The notes under the pieces are model-generated. The model was not told the origin of the DNA. It did no database searches and worked only from the letters and a program-made list of their open reading frames with translations. A stretch of DNA of 56,738 bases from NCBI GenBank assembly GCA_964450955.1, contig CAYVFI010000043.1, positions 1-56,738 of the forward strand. Direction: 5' to 3'. Source of the DNA: CAYNWT01 sp964450955. Its GTDB lineage: Bacteria; Planctomycetota; Planctomycetia; Planctomycetales; Planctomycetaceae. This document shows, in pieces, positions 26,897 through 35,510 of the stretch; positions within the stretch are counted from its first letter, which is position 1; each line of letters starts with the position of its first letter. The translations under genes were made by a program, and so were the position numbers.

Positions 26897-28495
26897 CTAT
26901 TTGCTAAGAGAAGCCTGTGCAGCGTCCGCGACGCTGGCAACTCGGTCGTAGCCGGCCACCATGGCATCACGAAGAACCTCAGTAGACCCAGCCATGATAT
27001 CAAACAGGATACGTGGGTAGATTCCGAGGATGATTGCTGAGGCTAATAGAGTCCCACCAATGAGCAACTCTCTATTGTTCATCGGCGTAATATCTTCACC
27101 ATGCGGCCCTTTGTACTCCGGGCCGAGGTAAACACGCTGCAGAGCCCACAGGATATACCCAGCGGTCAAAATCACGCCGGCTGCTGAAATGATCGCCATG
27201 ACCTTACTGAAGTTCCAGGCACTGATCACAGTGAAGACTTCACCAATGAAACCGCACAACCCCGGCAAGCCCAGGCCTGCAAAAAACAGCCCGGCAGCGA
27301 TCCCGCTGTAGAGCGGCATCTTGCCCATCAGGCCACCAAACTTGTTGAGGTCACGGTGGTGAACACGGTCGTAGATCACGCCCACCATGAAAAACATACC
27401 CGCCGATGAAACGCCGTGGGCCATCATCTGGAACATGGCTCCGTTCATGCCCATCAGCCAGTAGTCGCCACCAACGGTTTCAGTAGTGCCTTCGGTAATC
27501 TTCCAGACAGCCAAGCCCAGCAGAACGTAGCCCATGTGGCTGACAGAACTGTAGGCGACCATTCGTTTGAAGTCGGTTTGAGCCAGAGCGGCGAACGCTC
27601 CGTAGATGATGCTGAAGACACCAAGAGCAACCAAGGCCCAGGCAGCCCACTGTGTACCGTACGGACAAAGCGGGAATGCGATGCGGATAATTCCGTAGCC
27701 ACCCATTTTCAGCAGGACACCAGCCAGAATCATACTGATGGGAGTCGGTGCTTCGACGTGGGCGTCTGGAAGCCATGTGTGGAATGGGAAGGACGGAAGC
27801 TTAATCGCGAAACCGATAAACAGCAGAACGAACGCCGTCATCTGCATTCCGGGACTAAACGCGAAGCCTTTCGCCGTTTCCAGGCCTTGCCCGACTCGAG
27901 CCAGAAACTCCAGGTCGAAACTGCGACCGCTGTTGAAGTAGACCATCAACATCGCAATCAGCATCAAAATACTGCCGAACAACGTGTAGAGGAAAAACTT
28001 GATCGCCGCGTATTCTTTGCGAGGACCGCCCCAGATTCCAATGAGGAAATACATCGGCAGCAGCATGACTTCCCAGAACACGTAGAACAGGAAGAAATCC
28101 AGTGATAGGAAGACGCCCATCATGCCGCTTTCCAGCAGCAGGAACAGGATCATGAAGCCTTTCACTTGCTTGGTGATACTCCACGCGGCCAGCATGGAAA
28201 GCATACTGACGAAACTTGTGAGTAGGACTAAGGGCAAGCTAATACCGTCTACGCCAAGCTTGTACTGAATGTTCCAGTTCGGGATCCACTCTTTCACAAC
28301 GGTCATCTGCATGGCGCCGTTGGCTGAATCGAACTGTGAGTACAGCACTAATGTCAGGAAGAACGTAACAACAGTTCCACCCAACGCCAGAAACCGAATG
28401 GCTTCGGTGTTCTTCGAATTCGTCGCCAGCCCAATAATCAAGGCGAACAACGTCGGAGCGAAGATGATAGCGGATAACAGGAATCCAGGACTCAT
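26897..28495 (-). CDS. nuoM: NADH-quinone oxidoreductase subunit M
   Basis: A 532-residue antiporter-like subunit with about 14 membrane helices. Key motifs are 'LGVDGISLPLVLLTSF' (near 80), 'FFLFYVFWEVMLLPMYFLIG' (near 125, with the conserved Glu), 'KLPSFPFHTWLPDAHVEAPT' (near 232, with the channel Lys) and 'DFKRMVAYSSVSHMGYVLLG' (near 305). These are diagnostic of NuoM. It lies between nuoL and nuoN at 50-51 bp spacing on the minus strand. Proton translocation in complex I. Confidence 0.96.
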   Translation of the reverse strand: MSPGFLLSAIIFAPTLFALIIGLATNSKNTEAIRFLALGGTVVTFFLTLVLYSQFDSANGAMQMTVVKEWIPNWNIQYKLGVDGISLPLVLLTSFVSMLSMLAAWSITKQVKGFMILFLLLESGMMGVFLSLDFFLFYVFWEVMLLPMYFLIGIWGGPRKEYAAIKFFLYTLFGSILMLIAMLMVYFNSGRSFDLEFLARVGQGLETAKGFAFSPGMQMTAFVLLFIGFAIKLPSFPFHTWLPDAHVEAPTPISMILAGVLLKMGGYGIIRIAFPLCPYGTQWAAWALVALGVFSIIYGAFAALAQTDFKRMVAYSSVSHMGYVLLGLAVWKITEGTTETVGGDYWLMGMNGAMFQMMAHGVSSAGMFFMVGVIYDRVHHRDLNKFGGLMGKMPLYSGIAAGLFFAGLGLPGLCGFIGEVFTVISAWNFSKVMAIISAAGVILTAGYILWALQRVYLGPEYKGPHGEDITPMNNRELLIGGTLLASAIILGIYPRILFDIMAGSTEVLRDAMVAGYDRVASVADAAQASLSK

Positions 28496-28546
28496 GTCAG
28501 CGACTTCCTAATGCCGGGCGACCGGCGGCGACTTCAGTTTGATCGT

Positions 28547-31003
28547 TTACTTGGGGAAGATAGCCAGCAGCAGCACGAACAGAGCCAGGACGCCCACCGC
28601 AATGAACATCACGTACTGCCGCAGTCTGCCAGTTTGAAGAACACGGAACGAACTCCCGACCTTCGACGTTGCGCTTCCTACCAGATTGACCATGCCGTCG
28701 ACGAATTTCTCGTCAAACGCACGGTCCCATTTTGAGACGTTAATTGTTCCCCGAGCGAGACCATGGAGAGTCCCATCGAGGTACTTCTTATCGAATGCGA
28801 CACACCATGTACCGACGATGTGCATCGGTTTCATGAACATGGTGTCGTATAGTTCGTCGAAGTGCCACTTGTTCGATAGGAACGAGTGGACTCCGGACAT
28901 TTGTTTCTTGATCTCGCCAGGGTCAACCAAGGCTCCACCGTAAAAGACCCAGGCCAATAGCATTCCCACGACCGCAGCGACAAGAGCTGCAATTCCGGCA
29001 GTCCCATGAACGGCATGGATCGCATCGTGGCCCGGCAGAGTCAGTGCACTAGCAACGGCTGGGGTGGCAACTCCGGCAGCAACATGGGCCGGTTCGCTGT
29101 GAGTCAGCATCTTGTATAAGGGACCAGACTCGCCCCACACCGCACAGAATGCCGCGAGTACAGACAGAGCTATCAGCGGACCGGTCATGACCCAAGGTGA
29201 TTCGTGGCAGTGATCGTGGACATGCTGGTCTCGCGGCTTGCCAATGAAGGTGTAGAACCAAAGACGGAACATGTAGAACGAGGTGATGCCAGCCGTAATC
29301 AATGGCATGATGAACAGCAGGTAGTGCCCCGGATTCGCCTTCGTAAAGGCAAGGGCCGTGGCGACGATGGCATCTTTAGAGTGGTACCCGGAGAACGCAA
29401 TCAGGCCCGGAATCGCCAACCCACTGATGGCAATCACTCCGACCAACATCGCGATCGCCGTGATTGGCATCTTCTTAATCAGGCCACCCATCTTTGGCAT
29501 CTCTTGCTCGTGATGACAGCCGTGAATAACGCTCCCAGACGCCAGGAACATCAGAGACTTGAAGAATGCGTGAGTGATCAGGTGGAACAGCCCGGCAGCC
29601 CAGCCAAATACGCCCAGCCCTAACATCATGTAACCAAGCTGACTAATGGTTGAGTAAGCAAGAACCTGCTTCAGGTCTGTCACAACCATCGCGATGGTGG
29701 CGGCCAGGAACAATGTGATGCAACCGATGTACGCAATCGTCAGCAGCACCTCGGGTGCAAACATCGGATAGAAACGACCGGTCAGATAGACACCGGCAGC
29801 GACCATGGTTGCAGAGTGAACCAAAGCGGACACGGGCGTCGGACCTTCCATCGCATCCGGCAACCAAGTCTGCAGCGGGAACTGAGCACTCTTGCCGATA
29901 CATCCCGCGAAGACGCCCAATCCGGCAACCACGAGTAGATAGTAAGGGATCGTGCGAGCCTGACCTTCTTCGTCAACAAGTCGGTGACCTTCGCCATCCT
30001 GAAGATACACGACGTTGGCGGTGGAGCCGCCGGCCGTGACTTCTTCGACATCCCACGAACCATCTTCGGTTCGCGAAGCCATGCTGAACAGCCCCGGATT
30101 TGTCTTACCGTCTTCCACTTCTGCATCTGCAAAAGCAAAGGTCCCAAACGAAGTCCAGATGACCATCAGGCCGATCAGGAATCCGAAGTCCCCGACACGG
30201 TTCATAATGAACGCTTTATTGGCGGCGTTCGTGGCCGACTTTCGCTCAGTGTAAAACCCGATCAGGAAGAAACTGCAGATACCGACAAGTTCCCAGAAGA
30301 TGAAGACCTGGAAGATATTTCCAGCCAGCACCAAGCCCAGCATTGCGAAGCAAAATAAGGACAGAAACGAGAAGAAGCGGTAGAACCGACCCGGGCGATG
30401 AAAGTGACCGCCTTTCGAGGTGTGCACGAAGTGATCTTCGTAGTCCTCTGTCAGTTCGTCACCCATGTATCCAATGGCGAATACGTGAATACAAGTCGCG
30501 ATGAATGTCACCATAACAAACATGATCAGCGTGAGGCTGTCGATGTAGTAGTCAAGGGAGACTGTCAGGCCTCCAAACGTCCCGAGCGTGTAAAACGTCC
30601 CGGAGAACACAGACTGAACTTCGTCCTCCGATTCGCCCGCAGAATCTTCAGCAGATCGCATCATGACATGCTGGAACTGCTGTGTAGACACAGCGGCCTC
30701 ATGCCCGGCTTTGTCGTCAGCGCGGTGATCATGACCGTGCTCTTCGTCACCTTCATGGCCATGACCTTCGCCATGGGAACCATGACCGTCATCGGCAAAG
30801 GCCACACTATTTGTCGCGCTCTTCCAGACAAAGAAGGCACTGGTGCTGCAAACGAAACCCATCGCGATACAGAAGACAGCAAGATAGGCAGCCGTCTTAC
30901 TTTTTCGAGTGCCCCAATAGCCACCAAAGACTTCAATCGTGAAGCCCAGCAGCGGAAGCAGCCATGCAATGGTGAGCAGTGTTTTAAGTATTGAACCGGT
31001 CAT
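28547..31003 (-). CDS. nuoL: NADH-quinone oxidoreductase subunit L with His-rich insert
   Basis: An 818-residue subunit, much longer than the usual about 600-650. It has NuoL cores 'SLDYYIDSLTLIMFVMVTFI' (near 152), 'FWELVGICSFFLIGFY' (near 235), 'QFPLQTWLPDAMEGPTPVSA' (near 380) and 'DLKQVLAYSTISQLGYMMLG' (near 446). Extra length comes from a His/Asp-rich loop (about 73-105, including 'HGSHGEGHGHEGDEEHGHDH') and an insert near 305-350 ('WDVEEVTAGG'). A second His cluster ('HVHDHCHESP') lies near 600. The long amphipathic C-terminal helix region typical of NuoL (HL) is present. It forms the distal proton-pumping module with M and N. The insert may bind metal, but this is not tested. Confidence 0.95.
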   Translation of the reverse strand: MTGSILKTLLTIAWLLPLLGFTIEVFGGYWGTRKSKTAAYLAVFCIAMGFVCSTSAFFVWKSATNSVAFADDGHGSHGEGHGHEGDEEHGHDHRADDKAGHEAAVSTQQFQHVMMRSAEDSAGESEDEVQSVFSGTFYTLGTFGGLTVSLDYYIDSLTLIMFVMVTFIATCIHVFAIGYMGDELTEDYEDHFVHTSKGGHFHRPGRFYRFFSFLSLFCFAMLGLVLAGNIFQVFIFWELVGICSFFLIGFYTERKSATNAANKAFIMNRVGDFGFLIGLMVIWTSFGTFAFADAEVEDGKTNPGLFSMASRTEDGSWDVEEVTAGGSTANVVYLQDGEGHRLVDEEGQARTIPYYLLVVAGLGVFAGCIGKSAQFPLQTWLPDAMEGPTPVSALVHSATMVAAGVYLTGRFYPMFAPEVLLTIAYIGCITLFLAATIAMVVTDLKQVLAYSTISQLGYMMLGLGVFGWAAGLFHLITHAFFKSLMFLASGSVIHGCHHEQEMPKMGGLIKKMPITAIAMLVGVIAISGLAIPGLIAFSGYHSKDAIVATALAFTKANPGHYLLFIMPLITAGITSFYMFRLWFYTFIGKPRDQHVHDHCHESPWVMTGPLIALSVLAAFCAVWGESGPLYKMLTHSEPAHVAAGVATPAVASALTLPGHDAIHAVHGTAGIAALVAAVVGMLLAWVFYGGALVDPGEIKKQMSGVHSFLSNKWHFDELYDTMFMKPMHIVGTWCVAFDKKYLDGTLHGLARGTINVSKWDRAFDEKFVDGMVNLVGSATSKVGSSFRVLQTGRLRQYVMFIAVGVLALFVLLLAIFPK

Positions 31004-31059
31004 CGGTACTCCGATGCGAAGACGGGAACTCTGACAAAACAGAGAGGGTACAACGCAAG

Positions 31060-31368
31060 CTAACCCTTCAGATTCTCCGCACGATCGACATCGATGGTGA
31101 GATGGTTGTTATAGAAATTAAGAGCAATCGCCAGAGCCACGGCCGCCTCAGCAGCAGCAAGCACGATCACGAAGAGCGAAACGATCTGCCCATCAAGACC
31201 AAGCGAAGTAAACTTTGCGAATGCGATGAAGTTGATATTGGCACCGTTCAGCACGAGCTCAACACCCATAAGAATTCCGATACCGTTTCGCTTAGACGCC
31301 ATACAAATGACACCGCAAACAAACAGAATCGCACCAACAATCAGATACTCATTCAGACCCGGTTCCAC
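31060..31368 (-). CDS. nuoK: NADH-quinone oxidoreductase subunit K
   Basis: A 102-residue subunit with three membrane helices. 'RNGIGILMGVELVLNGANIN' contains the conserved Glu of helix 2, followed by 'LFVIVLAAAEAAVALAIALN' with the second conserved Glu. It starts with GTG, which overlaps the nuoJ stop by one base (TAGTG), so it is translationally coupled to nuoJ. 57 bp separate it from nuoL. Confidence 0.96.
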   Translation of the reverse strand: MEPGLNEYLIVGAILFVCGVICMASKRNGIGILMGVELVLNGANINFIAFAKFTSLGLDGQIVSLFVIVLAAAEAAVALAIALNFYNNHLTIDVDRAENLKG

Positions 31369-31982
31369 TAGTTAGCCTCCTCAACAACTTCAACTCGACG
31401 CTTCGCGCGAGCCAGGTAGGCGGCACCGATTAGAACCACAAGCAGGTGCACTGAAGCAATTTCAAATGGCAGCAGGTAACCAGGACTTACCTTGCCGTCT
31501 GACCGACCAAGATCTCGATCCGGACGCAGGCCAAGCAAACTCAGACCAATCGGCCGAGCGGTATTACCGACAGTTTCTTCGTTGTAGCCAACACCAACAG
31601 GGGCACGTTCACCCAGAGACGCGACCAACTTTTCGTTATTGCCATTCCAGTCAACCGAAATCACGGTCGCGATAAGAACAAACAGAAACAAACTCCCAAT
31701 CCCGGACGCCACTGCGACCTCAGACGTAGAAGCCTGAATCTTCAAGTACGGACCACTGGCAGTCAGCATCACACCGAACACAAGCAAGACCAATGTCCCA
31801 CCGACATAGATGAGCAACTGAGCCGCACCAACAAAGTCAGCACTCGCGAGAAAAAACAAGCCAGCAGCAGAGCCAAGCGACACCACCAGCCAGAACGCCA
31901 TACGAACGACATTTTGGCTCAGCACCACAGCAACCGCTCCACCACAGGTGGCAATCGCAAAGATGTAAAAAAGCAGTGTCAC
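31368..31982 (-). CDS. nuoJ: NADH-quinone oxidoreductase subunit J
   Basis: A 204-residue membrane protein with about five helices. 'YIFAIATCGGAVAVVLSQNV', 'AAQLLIYVGGTLVLLVFGVM' and 'FEIASVHLLVVLIGAAYLAR' are typical NuoJ segments. A non-membrane loop (about 120-165) is longer than in the short homologues. It starts with GTG overlapping the nuoH stop by GTGA and ends by sharing a base with nuoK, so H, J and K are tightly coupled. No NuoI lies between H and J, where it normally sits. Confidence 0.94.
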   Translation of the reverse strand: MTLLFYIFAIATCGGAVAVVLSQNVVRMAFWLVVSLGSAAGLFFLASADFVGAAQLLIYVGGTLVLLVFGVMLTASGPYLKIQASTSEVAVASGIGSLFLFVLIATVISVDWNGNNEKLVASLGERAPVGVGYNEETVGNTARPIGLSLLGLRPDRDLGRSDGKVSPGYLLPFEIASVHLLVVLIGAAYLARAKRRVEVVEEAN

Positions 31983-33364
31983 GACCGCCCCTTCTTTTCA
32001 ATAAGCGAGGCACGGACAGCGTCACCGCCAACCTTCACCGCAGCGGCACCCACTTCCTCTTTCGGATCGTCTTCATACGAATCAGCAGGAGCGACCGGCT
32101 TAACTACAGGAGCCGCCGACTCATCACCGCTACCGGCTGCAGCCGCAGATTCAGCCTTGCGAGTCTCAGGGTGCCAGTTTCCGATTGCCGCAGAGACAGA
32201 CTCATCAGCCACAAGAGTCGCTCGACCCGTGGCCATATTCACAGCAAACGGCCAAATCACAACACCCAACAACAAGAAGCAACTAATCGGAAGCAGATAC
32301 TTCAGACAAGTCACCATCACTTGGTCAATCCGCAGACGCGGAAGCGTCCATCGCAACCAAATCTGAAAGAACACCAGGAAAGACGCCTTCTTCACAAAGA
32401 CAATCAAACCCAGCAGATTCGCAAAGTAACCCACAAAACTGAAAGCCTCATAACTCTGACTTCGCGTCGCAACCAGCCAGTTATCCAACGGACCAAACCC
32501 AGTGTGCCAACCGCCAAGAAACAGAATGACAGCAACGCCACTCACAGAGAACATTGCCGCATATTCACCAAGAAAGAAGAACGACCACCGCATCCCACTG
32601 TATTCAGTGTGAAACCCACCAACGAGCTCAGACTCAGCTTCCGCCAAGTCAAACGGGGCCCGCTTACAGCTGGCTGTCGCGACAGTAAAGTAAACAAAGA
32701 ACGCCAGAAACGTGAACGGATCACGAAACAGAAACCAGTGCTGAACCGTCAACAAGCCACCAAGAGAGTGACCAGTTTGCATATCAGCAATCTCCATCAG
32801 ATTCAAAGAACCAGCGGTAATAACCGGTATCAGAGCACACAGCGCCATGGGAATTTCATAGCTGACCATCTGGGCCGCTTCCCGCATCCCCCCAAACAGT
32901 GACCACTTCGAGCCACTGGAATAACCAGCCAGAATAATCCCGAAGACCTCCAGCGACATAATCGCCAGCATGGCAAACAAACCAACGTCTGCGGCAACCG
33001 CGACCCAGCCGTGACTAAACGGCAACAGCATCATCGCAGTGAAGGCAGACATACAAACAATGTACGGAGCCGCCCGAAACAGCATGGAATCCGCTGCAGG
33101 CGGAACCAGATCTTCCTTCTGAACCAACTTGCCGCCGTCAGCAATCGCCTGAGCCCAACCGTAGCGACCACCAACACGGGTCGGCCCCAACCGGTCCTGA
33201 ATACGGCCCGAAACTTTACGCTCAAGCCAAATAAAGACCGCAGGTGCAGCACCAAAAGCACTGATCAGGAACACCGCATGAATGACCGCAGCGACACCTC
33301 TTGCGAGCGTGTCGTTGTCGATATACCCGTGGAGAAACTCCACAATCGTGGTGGCTAAAACCAC
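31979..33364 (-). CDS. nuoH: NADH-quinone oxidoreductase subunit H
   Basis: A 461-residue subunit, longer than the usual about 330-430. Core motifs: 'WLERKVSGRIQDRLGPTRVG' (near 46), 'GMREAAQMVSYEIPMALCAL' (near 157) and 'CKRAPFDLAEAESELVGGFH' (near 235), the quinone-site loop with conserved Glu residues. About eight membrane helices are visible. After the last helix (about 368-385) a hydrophilic Ala/Glu/Asp-rich tail of about 75 residues continues. It is the first gene of the visible nuo run. It couples quinone reduction to proton movement at the base of the membrane arm. Confidence 0.96.
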   Translation of the reverse strand: MVLATTIVEFLHGYIDNDTLARGVAAVIHAVFLISAFGAAPAVFIWLERKVSGRIQDRLGPTRVGGRYGWAQAIADGGKLVQKEDLVPPAADSMLFRAAPYIVCMSAFTAMMLLPFSHGWVAVAADVGLFAMLAIMSLEVFGIILAGYSSGSKWSLFGGMREAAQMVSYEIPMALCALIPVITAGSLNLMEIADMQTGHSLGGLLTVQHWFLFRDPFTFLAFFVYFTVATASCKRAPFDLAEAESELVGGFHTEYSGMRWSFFFLGEYAAMFSVSGVAVILFLGGWHTGFGPLDNWLVATRSQSYEAFSFVGYFANLLGLIVFVKKASFLVFFQIWLRWTLPRLRIDQVMVTCLKYLLPISCFLLLGVVIWPFAVNMATGRATLVADESVSAAIGNWHPETRKAESAAAAGSGDESAAPVVKPVAPADSYEDDPKEEVGAAAVKVGGDAVRASLIEKKGRS

Positions 33365-33678
33365 TGTCTTATCCCGTGATCTTCCTAATGATCAATCGCA
33401 GAGAACCTGTCCCTGCTGTCTCGCCATACAAGGCGAAGACGGCTCGGGAGAGATGTGACGTGAACGAGCGAACTCCGCACGACGATCTCTGCCCGAATGT
33501 CTGTGGAATATGGCAAAACGACTCACTGGATACAAGCAATTGGAAAGCTGAATGCCCTCCCCACCGCTGGACTTTCCCACCAATGAGAACCAAACAGGGA
33601 CTTGGGGGCTGTAACGCAGCCACCCACACAGCCCAAACTTACGGGCGCGGGGACGATGAGACCCCGTCCGCACTGACT
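33365..33678. other. Non-coding gap, about 314 bp
   Basis: No supported gene. It lies between nuoH and the end of the ExbD gene, all on the minus strand, so it should contain the nuo promoter and perhaps the terminator of the exb operon. Short frames have no resemblance to known families. I see no clear hairpin plus T-run. Confidence 0.5.
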
Positions 33679-34137
33679 CTAAGGGCCAGTTGCAACCGAA
33701 CTTTTCGTCGCGAAATTAATCGATTCAAACCCGGCTCGATTGCAGATATCCCAGGTATCGACCAAAGCCTCCAACGGAACCTCCGGGCCAATCTCCAGAA
33801 TGACGGGACTCTCCGGAGTCAGCCTGGCTAATTCCTGCAGGTTCGAATCCAGCTCTGCAAAGCTCGCACAAATTCGGCTCTCTACTTTCAGAGAAAGCGT
33901 TCCGGCCGCTTCACGCTTCAGGTACACCCAAATCTTCGTTGCAACCGGTTCTGAATCCGTCGCCGCGGCAATGGATGCGACCGCTCCGGTATCCAGTTGA
34001 GTCGGCAGCATGGACTCCGCCACCTGCCCCACTGACGCACACACAAAAAAGATCAACAGTAGAAACACCACATCAATCAACGGCGTCATGCTGTCTTCGC
34101 TGCGAAGCGATTCACGTTTGCGAACTGGAACACGCAT
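33679..34137 (-). CDS. Biopolymer transport protein ExbD/TolR family
   Basis: A 152-residue protein with the family signature 'DSMTPLIDVVFLLLIFFVCA' (about 15-34), a single membrane helix with the conserved proton-binding Asp in PLIDVVF. The periplasmic domain follows (about 45-150), ending 'LEALVDTWDICNRAGFESIN', typical of ExbD. Its start overlaps the stop of the preceding ExbD gene by one base (TAATG). It should pair with the ExbB/TolQ-like channel 34559-35398 as a proton-driven motor. It is one of two paralogues in the operon. Confidence 0.93.
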   Translation of the reverse strand: MRVPVRKRESLRSEDSMTPLIDVVFLLLIFFVCASVGQVAESMLPTQLDTGAVASIAAATDSEPVATKIWVYLKREAAGTLSLKVESRICASFAELDSNLQELARLTPESPVILEIGPEVPLEALVDTWDICNRAGFESINFATKSSVATGP

Positions 34138-34553
34138 TACCTGGCCGCTTTCGTGACCGCAAATTTAACGTCACTAATCCCAAGCGCCGCGCATCGAATG
34201 AGGATTGGTTCAATTAACCTGAACGAACTTGTTCGGTCGCCTCGAATACGAACTTCCGCGGGCCTCGTTTTATCCTCAGCAATGGCTTCCAATTGAAAGC
34301 TAAGTTGATCAAAGGTCAATGCCGTGCCTCCCACACTAAGCGTCCCGTCTGCGAGAACCGTGACCGTAAACTGATTCGGGGTCGGCGTGTCATCGTCAAC
34401 ACGTACCGCATCCGGAAGATCTACCGTTTCCTGCGCCTGGCTTCTGGCGATGTGGCTGGCAACCAGAAAGAAGATGATCAGCAGAAACACCACATCAATA
34501 AGCGGTGTGATATTGAACCGCAGCGTCGATCGTTCTCTTGAAGGAACTCGCAC
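34137..34553 (-). CDS. Biopolymer transport protein ExbD/TolR family
   Basis: A 138-residue ExbD paralogue with 'FNITPLIDVVFLLIIFFLVA' (about 12-31) containing the conserved Asp. The periplasmic part ends 'LIRCAALGISDVKFAVTKAA', a classic ExbD C-terminus. It starts 5 bp after the ExbB/TolQ gene and overlaps the second ExbD by one base. Two ExbDs with one ExbB suggest a heterodimeric ExbD in the complex, or two assemblies. The cargo system (TonB, Tol or a PVC-specific one) is not in the window. Confidence 0.94.
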   Translation of the reverse strand: MRVPSRERSTLRFNITPLIDVVFLLIIFFLVASHIARSQAQETVDLPDAVRVDDDTPTPNQFTVTVLADGTLSVGGTALTFDQLSFQLEAIAEDKTRPAEVRIRGDRTSSFRLIEPILIRCAALGISDVKFAVTKAAR

Positions 34554-34558
34554 CGGCT

Positions 34559-35398
34559 TTAGACCTGGGCTTCCGGGTCAATGGATGGAATCGCTGGCGG
34601 CAAACCAGCCTCAGCACTTCGCTGTCGACGCTGACTTTCACGACGCCGAGCCGCTCGACCGGTTCCTCGCTTAAAGTCCGCAAACACCTGCTCTGCCAAC
34701 AACGACGCCTCAGCAATTAGCTCATCAATCCGATTGCGAAAAATCGCGAACGCTGCCAGTGCCGGAACCGCGACACCAAGCCCAAGTAACGTGGTCACCA
34801 GTGCCTTGTAGATACCTGGAGCAAGTTCAGAGACCTGCGGGTTAGCCTTCGATTCGAACTCAACAAACGCCAAAATCATGCCCCAAACGGTTCCCAGCAG
34901 GCCAAGCATCGGCGCGATGGTTCCGATGACGGACAGGTACTCAATCTTTCTGAATAGCCGCGAAGACTGCTCTGCCCCACTGTCCTCCATTGCTTTTTCG
35001 ACACTACTGTAACCAAGACTAACTTCCGCAAGCCCCGCGCCGAGAACCCGACTCAGATAGCTGGGGTTCATTCGACAACTCTGGTCAGCCTGCTGATACT
35101 TCTGCTCGCCGATAAGCCGATGAACTTCCTCCGCCAATCCGGGTGGCATTAGCGTCTTCCGCCGGATGCTGAGAATGTGTTCGACAATGAGAGCGACCAT
35201 GGTCAGACTAAGCCCCACAATGATATAGCCAACCAGTCCGCCGGCCTGAATCATTTCACGGACACCCGGACCGGTCTTTTCTTCGGCTTCGTCCGCGATG
35301 CCGGCGGTACCAGCAGGCGGTGACTGAGCGAACGCACTCAGTGAGAATCCACAAAGAAGGACCGCAACCAAGGCGATCAAGAGCGGTCGGCGGTGCAT
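34559..35398 (-). CDS. MotA/TolQ/ExbB proton channel family protein
   Basis: A 279-residue protein with a predicted signal sequence (about 1-25, 'LLIALVAVLLCGFSLSAFAQ'), then a membrane helix ('GYIIVGLSLTMVALIVEHIL', about 52-71). The ExbB core follows: 'FRKIEYLSVIGTIAPMLGLL' (about 150-169), 'GTVWGMILAF', and 'PGIYKALVTTLLGLGVAVPA', which end in the third helix. A basic C-terminal tail is present (about 245-279). The cleavable N-terminal segment is common in planctomycete and Bacteroidetes homologues. It begins the exbB-exbD-exbD operon and forms the stator channel. Confidence 0.93.
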   Translation of the reverse strand: MHRRPLLIALVAVLLCGFSLSAFAQSPPAGTAGIADEAEEKTGPGVREMIQAGGLVGYIIVGLSLTMVALIVEHILSIRRKTLMPPGLAEEVHRLIGEQKYQQADQSCRMNPSYLSRVLGAGLAEVSLGYSSVEKAMEDSGAEQSSRLFRKIEYLSVIGTIAPMLGLLGTVWGMILAFVEFESKANPQVSELAPGIYKALVTTLLGLGVAVPALAAFAIFRNRIDELIAEASLLAEQVFADFKRGTGRAARRRESQRRQRSAEAGLPPAIPSIDPEAQV

Positions 35399-35510
35399 GA
35401 GAACGCGTTCACAGAGCAGGCAAGGGCTTGAACACGGATTGTAGGCTCAGTACCGCCTGGGCATAAAGATGTCTTGCAAGGCATCAGCTACTGCCCGCCG
35501 CGGCAGCCGA

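Noticed and set aside
33301..33831. Plus-strand frame of 176 codons between nuoH and exbD
   Set aside because: It overlaps the ends of both genes, has no domain and no ribosome site.
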